Of a DNA stretch of 64,000 bases, positions 17,834 through 26,414 are shown piece by piece (the stretch's first letter is position 1; each line of letters starts with the position of its first letter). The DNA comes from Muribaculaceae bacterium (GTDB lineage: Bacteria; Bacteroidota; Bacteroidia; Bacteroidales; Muribaculaceae). The notes beneath the pieces were generated by a model. That model worked only from the letters and a program-made list of their open reading frames with translations. It was not told where the DNA came from and did not search any database. The position numbers were made by a program, and so were the translations under genes. Where the stretch lies: assembly GCA_017619935.1 (NCBI GenBank), contig JAFZRJ010000023.1:1-64000 (forward strand), read 5' to 3'.

Positions 17834-19363
17834 ATGAAACGATTGTTCTTTATTGCATTGATTTGTTTGATAACAACTGCGACTTATGCGCAAATTCCGA
17901 CACCGCCCGACCCTTCCTGCGCCTATTGCGGCGTGAACTTGAGAAAGGGCGAAACTCACAAAAGCACTTGCCCCTATTATGAGGCTCCAAAAGAAGAATC
18001 ATCTTCCCACTCAACCCACTTGAGAGACTACACTCCGATTCCCGATATGTCTTCAATTGAGCATGCGCTTATCTACGAGGTGGGCATTGACGGGAAAAAA
18101 CCATGCAGCCATTGTCGAAGCCTATACCACCAGCCATGGTGTGAGGTCATAAAGCCTCAAGAATGGGCAAGGCAATACAAGGCAAAAGCAGAATCCGCCA
18201 CCACCGAAGCAGGCCGCAAGCAAGCCTTGCGGGACTACAATCGCATGGTTGACAATTTGAAAATCTTTATTGACCTTAATTACACTTTAGAAAAGTCCGA
18301 ACCACTTCCCGAGGTGAAAAGCAGGCTGAATGTGAGCCGTGAAAAATATGAAATGCTTTACAAAGTGGGAGTGAGAGGTTTTAATATGACCTGTCCTCAA
18401 TGCGATAACATGGTTCATGAGGGATGGTGCGCTTTTGCCATGCTACAGAGGATGGCCAATGAGGCGAAAGCCAAAGCAATAGCCGCCACCACGCTGGAAG
18501 AACGCAAGAATGCGATAATCGGTTTTCATGTTTGTGAAGACAACCTACTTGCCTCTTATGAACAATCTTTAAGAGAATATAATTATAAAAAGAAACAAGA
18601 AGCCGAGCGAAAAGAACAAGAACAAGCGCAACAAAACACTTCTCCCGCCCCTGTAGGCTTTCAGCACCTCTCGAGCGTTGACATCAAAAACGGTTATGAC
18701 AAAAAACTCGGTAATGATTCTTGGGCTACTGCCTACGGCAAGACTTTTCCTAATGGCCAGGAGCAGTGGGTGCTTTATGACCAAGACGGGCAAGAAGTGG
18801 GACAATTCTCAAAGGTCGAACCAGCATCGGTGCCTAGCGGATTGGACGTTTTCTTGGTGAGAGACCACAATGGCAAGTGGGGAGTTTACAATGCCGGAGG
18901 TTATGCTATCGTAGAGCCGAAATTTGAGAGCGTAAAAGTCGTTGTCGCTCAACAAGAGAGCGAAACAAGAGAGTTCTATGACGTGACACAGCGCGACGAA
19001 CAGGGAGTGCTTCATCACGGTTTAATCAACGGTTCTATCATTGATGGTGATAATCAGACCATACCCTGCTGTTGCGACCGCATAGAATTGATTGACCGCA
19101 GTCCGTCAAATCGCGGTGTTTTGGCAAAATTCACGTTTAACGGGAGCATGGGCATTATGGATGCCGACAGCGGCGATGTGCTAATCCAACCCGGATATTC
19201 TTACGTCAATACCTATTTTACGCCGAAAGGAATGTATTTTATCGTTGGCGATGGAACACAATTTGGCGCATACGATGCCGCAACAATGGAGGCTGTCGTT
19301 TTCCCGGACGCAAACAAAACCCTAGACCAAGTAAGAAACATTATTGACCAAAGAAACCGATGA
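17834..19363 (+). CDS. Exported protein with three CCHC (zinc-knuckle-like) motifs
   Basis: A 509-residue protein with a signal peptide (to about residue 19). Three Cys-Cys-His-Cys clusters follow: C29/C32/H42/C46, C91/C94/H99/C103 and C187/C190/H195/C199. The last two have the same spacing C-x2-C-x4-H-x3-C, which suggests bound zinc. The segments between them are helical, and residues about 245-265 are a charged coiled coil (KKKQEAERKEQEQAQQ). The C-terminal half (280-500) is beta-rich and resembles WG-type repeats (GKWGVYNAGGYAIVEPKFESV). I do not recognise a named family. Middle gene of the operon. Confidence 0.65.
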   Translation: MKRLFFIALICLITTATYAQIPTPPDPSCAYCGVNLRKGETHKSTCPYYEAPKEESSSHSTHLRDYTPIPDMSSIEHALIYEVGIDGKKPCSHCRSLYHQPWCEVIKPQEWARQYKAKAESATTEAGRKQALRDYNRMVDNLKIFIDLNYTLEKSEPLPEVKSRLNVSREKYEMLYKVGVRGFNMTCPQCDNMVHEGWCAFAMLQRMANEAKAKAIAATTLEERKNAIIGFHVCEDNLLASYEQSLREYNYKKKQEAERKEQEQAQQNTSPAPVGFQHLSSVDIKNGYDKKLGNDSWATAYGKTFPNGQEQWVLYDQDGQEVGQFSKVEPASVPSGLDVFLVRDHNGKWGVYNAGGYAIVEPKFESVKVVVAQQESETREFYDVTQRDEQGVLHHGLINGSIIDGDNQTIPCCCDRIELIDRSPSNRGVLAKFTFNGSMGIMDADSGDVLIQPGYSYVNTYFTPKGMYFIVGDGTQFGAYDAATMEAVVFPDANKTLDQVRNIIDQRNR

Positions 19364-19818
19364 TGAAAGCAGTTATCTCATTCATTTTAACCCTGTTTGC
19401 CCTACAAGTTCTCGCGACGCCCACGCCCGAAGAAATGTACGGCGCCTACGACAAGGAAGGGAAATACCGCGACATGCAGGAGCAGGTTGACAAAATCAAC
19501 CAACAAATAGCCGAAACCGAAAAAGAGAAATCCGACAAGCAGACGATGGCGATGTGGGCTGCCATCCTTATTGGTCTCATACCGTTGGGGGTTATTGGCA
19601 AGCAAGTCATCAGTAAGCGAACTTGGGAAAATAATCCCGCTGGAACGGCAAAGGCTTTAGCCATCGGTCTTGCCGGGGCCGCTGCACTCTTTGCTTTCAA
19701 CTACGGCATCTTTTGGCTGAAAATTGAGTATGGCTCCCAGTTCAACACCGCCGTAGTGGTGGCATTGGTGCTATTCCTCGTCATCGGTTCCATCTATGTG
19801 CTAAGGAAAAAGAAATAA
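19360..19818 (+). CDS. Small membrane protein with coiled coil, unknown function
   Basis: A 152-residue protein with a signal peptide or first membrane segment (residues 1-19), a short predicted coiled coil (DMQEQVDKINQQIAETEKEK, about 38-57) and three further membrane segments (about 65-82, 98-120, 129-147), ending in RKKK. Its start overlaps the stop of the preceding gene (ATGATGA), so the two are translationally coupled. A strong terminator follows 25 nt after the stop. With its partners it could form an envelope complex, but nothing shows its activity. Confidence 0.62.
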   Translation: MMKAVISFILTLFALQVLATPTPEEMYGAYDKEGKYRDMQEQVDKINQQIAETEKEKSDKQTMAMWAAILIGLIPLGVIGKQVISKRTWENNPAGTAKALAIGLAGAAALFAFNYGIFWLKIEYGSQFNTAVVVALVLFLVIGSIYVLRKKK

Positions 19819-19843
19819 TCAAATTCACTGCATATTGATTAAA

Positions 19844-19867
19844 GCCCACCAATCGGTGGGCTTCTTT
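19844..19867 (+). terminator. Rho-independent terminator of the 17246-19818 operon
   Basis: Perfect GCCCACC-AATC-GGTGGGC with tail TTCTTTG. Confidence 0.88.
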
Positions 19868-20127
19868 GCATCATTGAGGCCCCTCAGCAACAATCGTAAA
19901 AATCTTAAGAGTTGACTCCAAAAATCGCTACAAAATACGTGTGGGGTTTAAAAGGGGGCAGAGAGTTTTGTCATGATGGACTCTGCTTACATCTATAATA
20001 ATTAGTGATTCATCTATCCAGAAGGGGAATTTGCCATGATTCCGGTCCATCGCTTTATCTAATTGACAAAGAATCACTAATTGTTTAACCCGCCACAACT
20101 TCGGTCTTGGCACAAAACTTAAAGATT
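19868..20127. other. Non-coding stretch
   Basis: No gene or clear promoter box is seen between the terminator and the small His-rich gene. The sequence is not strikingly repetitive. Confidence 0.4.
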
Positions 20128-20430
20128 ATGAAAACTAAAGGATTAATCGCCGTAGCCGTCGTTGCATTGTTAATGCCTATTTCTGCATGTGCAACTGGCC
20201 GTAACCACCACGTAAGAGTAGTTCCCAAGCAACATGTTGTTCACCATGCACCGAATCATGTCAAGGTGGTACATCGTCCCTCAATCGGCACTCGCTACAT
20301 GGCTCGCCCCATAAACGGACGTTTCGTCAATCACAACCGTGAGCGCTTGTGGCTCGCCGACGGAATCCTCTACCGAGTGATTACAACAAGACATGGACGC
20401 ATCTATGAAGTAGTCGGATTTTGGAGATAA
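20128..20430 (+). CDS. Small exported His-rich basic protein
   Basis: A 100-residue protein started at the ATG at 20128, where a signal peptide begins (MKTKGLIAVAVVALLMPISACA). The ACAT might even be read as a degenerate lipobox with Cys21. The mature part is basic and histidine-rich (NHHVRVVPKQHVVHHAPNH), which suggests metal binding, and ends in a compact YRVITTRHGRIYEVVGFW segment. I do not recognise a family. A hairpin (20455-20490) follows 24 nt after the stop. Confidence 0.6.
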   Translation: MKTKGLIAVAVVALLMPISACATGRNHHVRVVPKQHVVHHAPNHVKVVHRPSIGTRYMARPINGRFVNHNRERLWLADGILYRVITTRHGRIYEVVGFWR

Positions 20431-20454
20431 CAACAATCACATCTTTACAGCATC

Positions 20455-20490
20455 AAGCGGTTGGTTTACGCAGCGGTAATCCAACCGCTT
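20455..20490 (+). repeat. Inverted-repeat hairpin, copy B
   Basis: Arms AAGCGGTTGG (20455-20464) and its complement (20481-20490) around a loop that itself contains TTAC/GTAA. It matches copy A (395-429) in the outer arms and in the following AACT-ATG context. There is no T-run. Confidence 0.6.
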
Positions 20491-20640
20491 AACTGATGTC
20501 CACCACGCTGGTCATCTCCGGCGACATAGTGTTTCAATGCGATGGTGGGCAAGCATAGTGACAGTCGTGCAAAGAAGTGAATTTTTTGTAACATAGTGTC
20601 AAATTTCATTTCATCAGCCCGAATTATCGAATTAATATCG

Positions 20641-20648
20641 TATTTTTG
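20641..20648 (+). promoter_or_regulatory. Promoter -7 box for lptD
   Basis: TATTTTTG, followed by CAAG, lies only 17 nt before the ATG at 20666, so the 5' untranslated leader would be very short. Confidence 0.6.
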
Positions 20649-20665
20649 CAAGATATTTCGTTTTG

Positions 20666-23386
20666 ATGAAACAACCACGGTTGTACATATTGCCTTGGAC
20701 TATCGCCACGCTGATGCTGCTGGCGAGTGTGGTGGGGTATGCCCAAAACATTATTGTCGATGGGCAACGGCTGATGGCCGACACCATCGCGGCCATCACC
20801 GACAGTGCCACTGCAAGCCCCGACACCACCGTGCGGCAGTCGAAATTCGTCAAGGCGATGGTCGACCTTGACCACGTGGTGAAGTTCGCCGCCAAAGACT
20901 CCATCGTGCTGCTGGGCAAGAACCGCGCCAACATGTACGGGTCATCCACCATCGACTACGGCGACATCAATATGAAAGCTGCTCGTATCAGCATGAACAT
21001 GGACAGCAGTCAGGTGCATGCCGTGGGTGTCCTCGACAGCGTGGGCGAATTGACCGAAAAACCGGTCTTCAAGGACAAGAGCGGCGAATATGAGTCGCGC
21101 ACGATGAGCTACAACTTCAAGACTCGCAAAGGCTACATCACCGACATCATCACCGAGCAAGGCGAAGGTTTTCTCACCGGTGGCATCACCAAGAAGATGG
21201 AGAATGACGAGTACTATATCAAGGATGGACGTTACACCACCTGCGACAACCACGAGCACCCCCACTTCTACTTCCAACTCACCAAGGGCAAAGTGCGACC
21301 CAAGAAAAACGTGGTCACCGGCCCCGCTTATATGGTGCTAGAAGACTTGCCGCTACCTTTGGCTGTGCCCTTCGGCTATTTCCCGTTTACCGACAAATAC
21401 TCCAGCGGTATCCTGTTCCCCACCTTCGGCGAAGACTATAACCGCGGCTTCTATCTGCGAAACGGAGGTTACTACCTCGCCCTCAACAAGTACTTCGACC
21501 TGGCGCTCACCGGCGAAATCTACACCCGCGGTTCATGGGGCGTGGCGGCGCAGAGCAGCTATAACAAACGGTACAAGTTCCATGGCAATTTCAGTATTAA
21601 CTACCTGTCGACGGTAGTGGGCGACAAGGGCGACCCCGACTACAGCAAGATGCACAATTTCCAAGTCATCTGGAGCCACACGCAAGACACCAAGGCGAAC
21701 CCCAACATGAATTTCTCGGCCAGTGTGAACTTCGCCACCAGTGGATATTCGCGCAACAACCTCGACACCTACTACACCAATGCCTTCACCGAAAACACCA
21801 AGAGCAGTACCGTCAACTTCACCTATAAGTTCCCTGGCACCAAATGGGCATTGTCGTCCACAGCCAGTATCAGCCAGCGTACCGCCGACTCTACCCTGAG
21901 CGTGCAGTTCCCCAATTTCACCCTCACCATGTCGCAGACCGCGCCGTTCAAGCGCAAACGTGTGGTGGGTGAAGAACGCTGGTACGAAAAAATCAAAATC
22001 AGTTATAACGGACGTTTCCAGAACTCACTCACCGCCAAGCAGAATGATTTTTTCCATAAGAGTTTGGTCAAGGACTGGCGTAACGGCATGATGCACACCA
22101 TGCCCATCAGTGCCACATTCAATGTGTTCAAATATTTCAACATCACGCCCAACGTCACGCTCAACGACCGCATGTACACCAGCAAAATCAAACGCATGTG
22201 GGACCCCAACTCTAGCGCTGAAGTCCAAGACACGACCTACAAATTCTATAACATCTTCGACTTCAACTTCTCCTTGTCACTCAACACCAAGATTTATGGA
22301 TTTTTCAAACCTATGAAATTCCTGGGCGACAAGCTGCAGATGATTCGCCACGTCCTCACGCCCACCATCTCGTTCTCGGCAAGTCCCGACTTCTCCACAC
22401 CTTTCTGGGGATACTACGGCAACTACGAGTACACCGATGTCAACGGTCGGTTGCAACAACGGCGCTACAGTTATTTCCAGCATTCCTTATATGGCAACGC
22501 GCCACAGGGTAAGAGCGGACTCATCTCGTTCACGCTTGCCAACAACCTCGAAGCCAAGGTGCGCAGCGACCAAGACAGTACTGGATACAAGAAGATCTCG
22601 CTCATCGAGAACCTCACCCTCTCGCAAAGTTACAACATGGCTGCCGACTCACTGCGATGGAGCAACCTCAGCACCAGCATCCTGCTGCGCATCACCAAAG
22701 GGTTCAATCTGAACCTGAGCGCCACTTGGGACGTATATAAATATGGGCTGAACGAAGCGGGAGCGCCTGTACGCATCAACAAACTGCGCCTGTTCCACGG
22801 CGGAGGTTGGGGACGACTTGCCAGCACTGGAACTTCGTTCTCTTACACCTTCAACAACAACACGTTCAAGAATCTCTTTGGGCGCAAGGACAAGAAGAAA
22901 GAATCAACAGACAAAGAAAAGAGAAAACCGACCATACGTGGGGTCAGCGAGGACACCGACAACGACTCGGACAACAACGGCAAGGAAAACGACATCCAGC
23001 TCACGCCCGAAGGCTATGCCAAGTGGGAATGTCCGTGGAACTTGACGTTCAACTACTCGGTCAGTTACGGCTACGGCTCATTCAACTACAAGAAAATGGA
23101 GTACGACGGCAAGTTCACCCACTCGCTGAGCCTGAATGGCAACATCCGCCCTACCAAGAACTGGAACCTCTCATTCTCGGCCAGTTACGACTTCGAGCGT
23201 CATAAAATCGCGTATATGAACTGCAATATCTCACGACAGATGCACTGTTTCGTCATGACCGCCAGTTTTGTACCCGTAGGGCCGTACAAAAGTTATAACT
23301 TCCACATCGCCGTGAAGTCCAGCATCCTGCAAGACGTGAAATACGACAAGCACTCCAGCTACAGCAACGGCATCAACTGGTACTAG
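20666..23386 (+). CDS. lptD: LPS assembly outer-membrane protein LptD (Bacteroidota type)
   Basis: A 906-residue outer-membrane barrel that inserts lipopolysaccharide into the outer leaflet. After the signal peptide (residues 1-27), an OstA/LptA-like beta-jellyroll (about 65-190) contains repeated strands such as NRANMYGSSTIDYGDINMKA. The barrel then starts with the conserved VLEDLPLPLAVPFGYFPF / SSGILFPTFGEDYNRGFYL region (about 225-265) and ends in an aromatic (GINWY). A charged insert (KKKESTDKEKRK, about 755-775) probably forms a loop. I chose the ATG at 20666 over the TTG three bases earlier. It is followed 3 nt later by the YiiX-like gene. Confidence 0.88.
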   Translation: MKQPRLYILPWTIATLMLLASVVGYAQNIIVDGQRLMADTIAAITDSATASPDTTVRQSKFVKAMVDLDHVVKFAAKDSIVLLGKNRANMYGSSTIDYGDINMKAARISMNMDSSQVHAVGVLDSVGELTEKPVFKDKSGEYESRTMSYNFKTRKGYITDIITEQGEGFLTGGITKKMENDEYYIKDGRYTTCDNHEHPHFYFQLTKGKVRPKKNVVTGPAYMVLEDLPLPLAVPFGYFPFTDKYSSGILFPTFGEDYNRGFYLRNGGYYLALNKYFDLALTGEIYTRGSWGVAAQSSYNKRYKFHGNFSINYLSTVVGDKGDPDYSKMHNFQVIWSHTQDTKANPNMNFSASVNFATSGYSRNNLDTYYTNAFTENTKSSTVNFTYKFPGTKWALSSTASISQRTADSTLSVQFPNFTLTMSQTAPFKRKRVVGEERWYEKIKISYNGRFQNSLTAKQNDFFHKSLVKDWRNGMMHTMPISATFNVFKYFNITPNVTLNDRMYTSKIKRMWDPNSSAEVQDTTYKFYNIFDFNFSLSLNTKIYGFFKPMKFLGDKLQMIRHVLTPTISFSASPDFSTPFWGYYGNYEYTDVNGRLQQRRYSYFQHSLYGNAPQGKSGLISFTLANNLEAKVRSDQDSTGYKKISLIENLTLSQSYNMAADSLRWSNLSTSILLRITKGFNLNLSATWDVYKYGLNEAGAPVRINKLRLFHGGGWGRLASTGTSFSYTFNNNTFKNLFGRKDKKKESTDKEKRKPTIRGVSEDTDNDSDNNGKENDIQLTPEGYAKWECPWNLTFNYSVSYGYGSFNYKKMEYDGKFTHSLSLNGNIRPTKNWNLSFSASYDFERHKIAYMNCNISRQMHCFVMTASFVPVGPYKSYNFHIAVKSSILQDVKYDKHSSYSNGINWY

Positions 23387-23389
23387 TTC

Positions 23390-24004
23390 ATGAACAAGCC
23401 TCTAGCCACATTGCTGACCACCCTACTCTGCGCCATTAGCCTATGGGCGCAACCTTCGGTGTGCGGGCATGAGGGTGACCTGCTGTTCGTAGCCCCCGCT
23501 GAATCCAACGCCATCACCACCGTCACACAAGGCGACGACACCCTCGCCATTGATCATGTAGCTATTCTGCACTTCATTGGTGGCAACAACGCACTCCCTT
23601 ACGTCATTGAAGCCATTGGCAGCGGCGTGTGCCTCACGCCCCTCGACACTTTTCTCACACAACACAGTCATGACCGCATCGTGCAGGCGCAAGTCCAAGG
23701 CTTGGATGTACCCATTTCCATCGGCCATGCGTTGAGGCTCGTTGGCCACCCCTACGACTGGCTGTACCAGTCGGGCGACAGCGCCATTTACTGCAGTGAA
23801 CTAGTGCAGCTATGCTTTGTCAGGCACGACGGGCAGCGCATCTTCAGCACTATCCCCATGACTTTTCGTGACAGAGACGGCACCATTCCCCGACACTGGA
23901 TTGACCTCTATGCACGGCATCGCCGACCCATACCCGAAGGCGAGCCCGGCACCAACCCCCAGCACCTTTTCCGTCACCCAGCAGTTGTGAGAACCTCTAA
24001 ATAA
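23390..24004 (+). CDS. YiiX/permuted NlpC-P60 cysteine hydrolase, exported
   Basis: A 204-residue exported protein (signal peptide to about residue 20) with the circularly permuted papain-like fold of the YiiX/YebB group. GDLLFV opens the domain, His59 in DHVAIL is the expected catalytic histidine, VIEAIGSGVCLTPLDTFL is the typical lid region, and PYDWLY...IYCSELVQLCF near residues 122-143 carries the presumed nucleophilic cysteine (YCSEL). Relatives cleave amide or ester bonds in peptidoglycan or lipids; the substrate is unknown. It follows lptD by 3 nt, so it is probably co-translated, which points to an envelope role. Confidence 0.8.
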   Translation: MNKPLATLLTTLLCAISLWAQPSVCGHEGDLLFVAPAESNAITTVTQGDDTLAIDHVAILHFIGGNNALPYVIEAIGSGVCLTPLDTFLTQHSHDRIVQAQVQGLDVPISIGHALRLVGHPYDWLYQSGDSAIYCSELVQLCFVRHDGQRIFSTIPMTFRDRDGTIPRHWIDLYARHRRPIPEGEPGTNPQHLFRHPAVVRTSK

Positions 24005-24114
24005 ATTCCACATCATCAAGCAAAATCGCCGCATGGCGATGTCCAGACAAAAAGCCCCAGCATTCGTGCTGAGCACATCATGCCAGGGCTTAAATGCTGC
24101 AAACCTGTATGTAT

Positions 24115-25692
24115 TTACTTCGCCGGCTCAATGGAGATGTAATCTATCTCAGGCATTTGTTCCTTAGAGTTGGACAGGCGTATGGTGTTGAATCCTTGTT
24201 TTAGTGTAACGGGATATGAAATGGTGACCGACTTGCGAGTTCGAGGGAATGCCTTCAAATTGCCGATATAGTCGCCATTTACCATCAGTTTCATGTCGCA
24301 TTCAGTGTCGGTGAAATAGGTGACCGACAACATGTGTTTTCCAGCCTTTTTCACCCACACGTCACGCCACTGGATATCGTTGGCTTCACTCTTGCCCAGT
24401 TGGCCCGCCACATAGCCACCCGAAGCGCCTTGCTTAGACACGTAGATAGCGGTGCCAGCAGCTTCAGCGTCTTGGATTTCCTGATAACTGCTCATCCATG
24501 CAGCCTCGGCCTCATAGCGTACTCGCTCAAGGCGTTTGTCGGCTTTGGCGCGGAACACGCGAGCACCATGCGCTGGCACATTGATCGACACGTTGCCTTT
24601 GGGCTTGCCATATTCTTTCTGTTGTATGCAGTCGTACAATTTTACACTGCCGCCCAATTCCAGATTAACCAGGTCGAGCATCACAGAGCATCCGTAATCG
24701 GAAGGATTGTAGATGGCAATCGCACGCTCTGAGTCATGAATTTTCTTGATATCTTTCACAAGGATAAAGCAGTCACCCTGCTTTTCCACGATGTAGGGCT
24801 GCAGATGCAAGGGGTCCTGATTCAAGGCAATGAGGTCGGCGTTGGTCAGCAAACGCAGCGTTTCGGGCTTGATGGTTGTCAAGTCGCACCCGATGAGCAG
24901 CGGAGACGACATGATGCACCACATGGCAAAATGAGTCTCATCTTCGACCTGCGACATTGAGCGACCCACCTCGAGCATATCCATGTCATTATAATGCCCA
25001 TCGTGGCAATAAGCGCTCAAGCACAAATTTTCATTAATGATTTTGCGGACACTCTCCCACTTGTCGCTGATGTCGCCCGTGGTGCGCCACGAGTCGCTTA
25101 CACTCGACACCCATGTGCCGGGATAAGCCCAACGGCAAATGTTGAACACCACATCCGACTTGCCGCTGTTCTTGATGGCTTGAGAAATCTTTGTGTATTG
25201 CTGTCGCTCATTCAGATTCAAATGCATGCCACCGCAATAATCCACCTTGATAAAATCAAAGTCCCAATCCTTGAAATAGACCTTGCAATCAGCCTCTTCA
25301 TGGTTGGCAAATCCCACACCCAACCCCCAAGCGTGTTTTCCTGCCGAGCCACAGGTATTGTCGCCGGCATCGCTATAGATGCCCGCCTTCAAACCCAGAC
25401 TATGGATATAGTCCACCAGCGGACGCATGCCGTTAGGGAACAGTTTGGAATTAAGGCGCAGGTTCCCTGACTCGTCGCGACCATTCCAGTAGCCGTCGTC
25501 AATGTTCACATAGCGATAACCCGCGTCTTGCAAACCGCTGGTGTGCATGGCATCGGCTTGCGCCCTGATCAAATCTTCATTGATGTCGAGGGCGAAGGTG
25601 TTCCACGAACTCCATCCCATCGTAGGGGTGCGCTGTGCACTCAACGACAGAATGGTCAGCGCTACAACAATAGTAAATAGTGTACGTTTCAT
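24115..25692 (-). CDS. Alpha-galactosidase, GH27, with C-terminal carbohydrate-binding domain
   Basis: An exported 525-residue glycosidase that removes terminal alpha-galactose. A signal peptide ends near residue 19, and the barrel starts with TPTMGWSSWN, the GH27 hallmark. The nucleophile is Asp151 in IKVDYCGG and the acid/base Asp207 in WRTTGD (R-x-x-x-D). A beta-sandwich follows (about 300-385), then a CBM35-like module (about 390-525: YEAEAAW, GGYVAGQLG, INT-IRLSNS). No transporter or SusCD pair adjoins it, so it is not part of an obvious polysaccharide utilisation locus here. Confidence 0.92.
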   Translation of the reverse strand: MKRTLFTIVVALTILSLSAQRTPTMGWSSWNTFALDINEDLIRAQADAMHTSGLQDAGYRYVNIDDGYWNGRDESGNLRLNSKLFPNGMRPLVDYIHSLGLKAGIYSDAGDNTCGSAGKHAWGLGVGFANHEEADCKVYFKDWDFDFIKVDYCGGMHLNLNERQQYTKISQAIKNSGKSDVVFNICRWAYPGTWVSSVSDSWRTTGDISDKWESVRKIINENLCLSAYCHDGHYNDMDMLEVGRSMSQVEDETHFAMWCIMSSPLLIGCDLTTIKPETLRLLTNADLIALNQDPLHLQPYIVEKQGDCFILVKDIKKIHDSERAIAIYNPSDYGCSVMLDLVNLELGGSVKLYDCIQQKEYGKPKGNVSINVPAHGARVFRAKADKRLERVRYEAEAAWMSSYQEIQDAEAAGTAIYVSKQGASGGYVAGQLGKSEANDIQWRDVWVKKAGKHMLSVTYFTDTECDMKLMVNGDYIGNLKAFPRTRKSVTISYPVTLKQGFNTIRLSNSKEQMPEIDYISIEPAK

Positions 25693-25774
25693 AGATTCTT
25701 TGTATTTAGTTTCTGTTTTCTTTTATCAGGTCACTGCTTCACAAAGTGTACCTCGCCAGTGAACAACGAAACAT

Positions 25775-26341
25775 TTAAGATGGATTGGGTGGACCGAACA
25801 GTTCTATTAGCGCATTGAAACGCTCGACCGTATCGGGACCGAACTTCGCCAACGACTGGATAGTTCGAGCCATTGTCTTCATGCGATGAACGTGCGACTT
25901 GCTGTAGAACTTGTCGGCATAGCAAATCACCTTTTCTTCGAGCGTAATCGGCAGCATGTCGCGCATAGGCAACTTGAGGTTCTGCTCGGCGATGTCCTTG
26001 ACCGATATTCCCGACCCCGTGTGTCGCTCACACACCAGCGCATGACGCGGCAAACCCATCTCGTCAAGCAGTTGCCGCCCCAATATGCCGTGACGGATAT
26101 ACGGCTCATCGCCATAACATCCTATTCCTGGCGCATTGGTCTTGAAGATAGCCACATCGTGCAGCATGGCCGCCTCATAGACAAAGTCCAAGTCCATCGT
26201 CTCACCAGGGTGATTGTCCATATATCGACGGCTCAGCAGCGTGGCCAACTCAGCCACTTGGCGGCTATGTGTCACCAGCAGGTCATAGTCAGGATACCCT
26301 GGGGTGTAGAATTGATTGATGATGGCATTATAATCCAGCAT
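25775..26341 (-). CDS. HD domain phosphohydrolase
   Basis: A 188-residue cytoplasmic protein with the HD metal-binding signature: His25 (LLVTHSRQVAELA), the HD pair in AAMLHDVAIFK (about residues 58-62), a second His in YIRHGILGRQLL and a distal Asp in ICYADKFYSKS (about 142). This is the layout of HDIG-type phosphohydrolases acting on nucleotides or phosphate esters. The exact substrate is unknown. The gap to the GH27 gene (82 nt, same strand) is compatible with co-transcription, but there is no functional link. Confidence 0.82.
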   Translation of the reverse strand: MLDYNAIINQFYTPGYPDYDLLVTHSRQVAELATLLSRRYMDNHPGETMDLDFVYEAAMLHDVAIFKTNAPGIGCYGDEPYIRHGILGRQLLDEMGLPRHALVCERHTGSGISVKDIAEQNLKLPMRDMLPITLEEKVICYADKFYSKSHVHRMKTMARTIQSLAKFGPDTVERFNALIELFGPPNPS

Positions 26342-26364
26342 AGTCCTTCGTCAACAAACTGCAA

Positions 26365-26391
26365 AGCCGTTGCAAGTTGAGTGCAACGGCT
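26365..26391 (-). terminator. Hairpin terminator after ilvE
   Basis: Perfect 10-bp arms AGCCGTTGCA / TGCAACGGCT with a 7-nt loop, just downstream of ilvE on the minus strand, followed by a short TTTGC tail. Confidence 0.6.
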
Positions 26392-26414
26392 CTGCATCAG
26401 TCCTTTATTTTTCT

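Noticed and set aside
25886..26380. 164-codon plus-strand frame over the HD hydrolase gene
   Set aside because: Shadow of the HD gene; motifs H...HD...D are intact on the minus strand.
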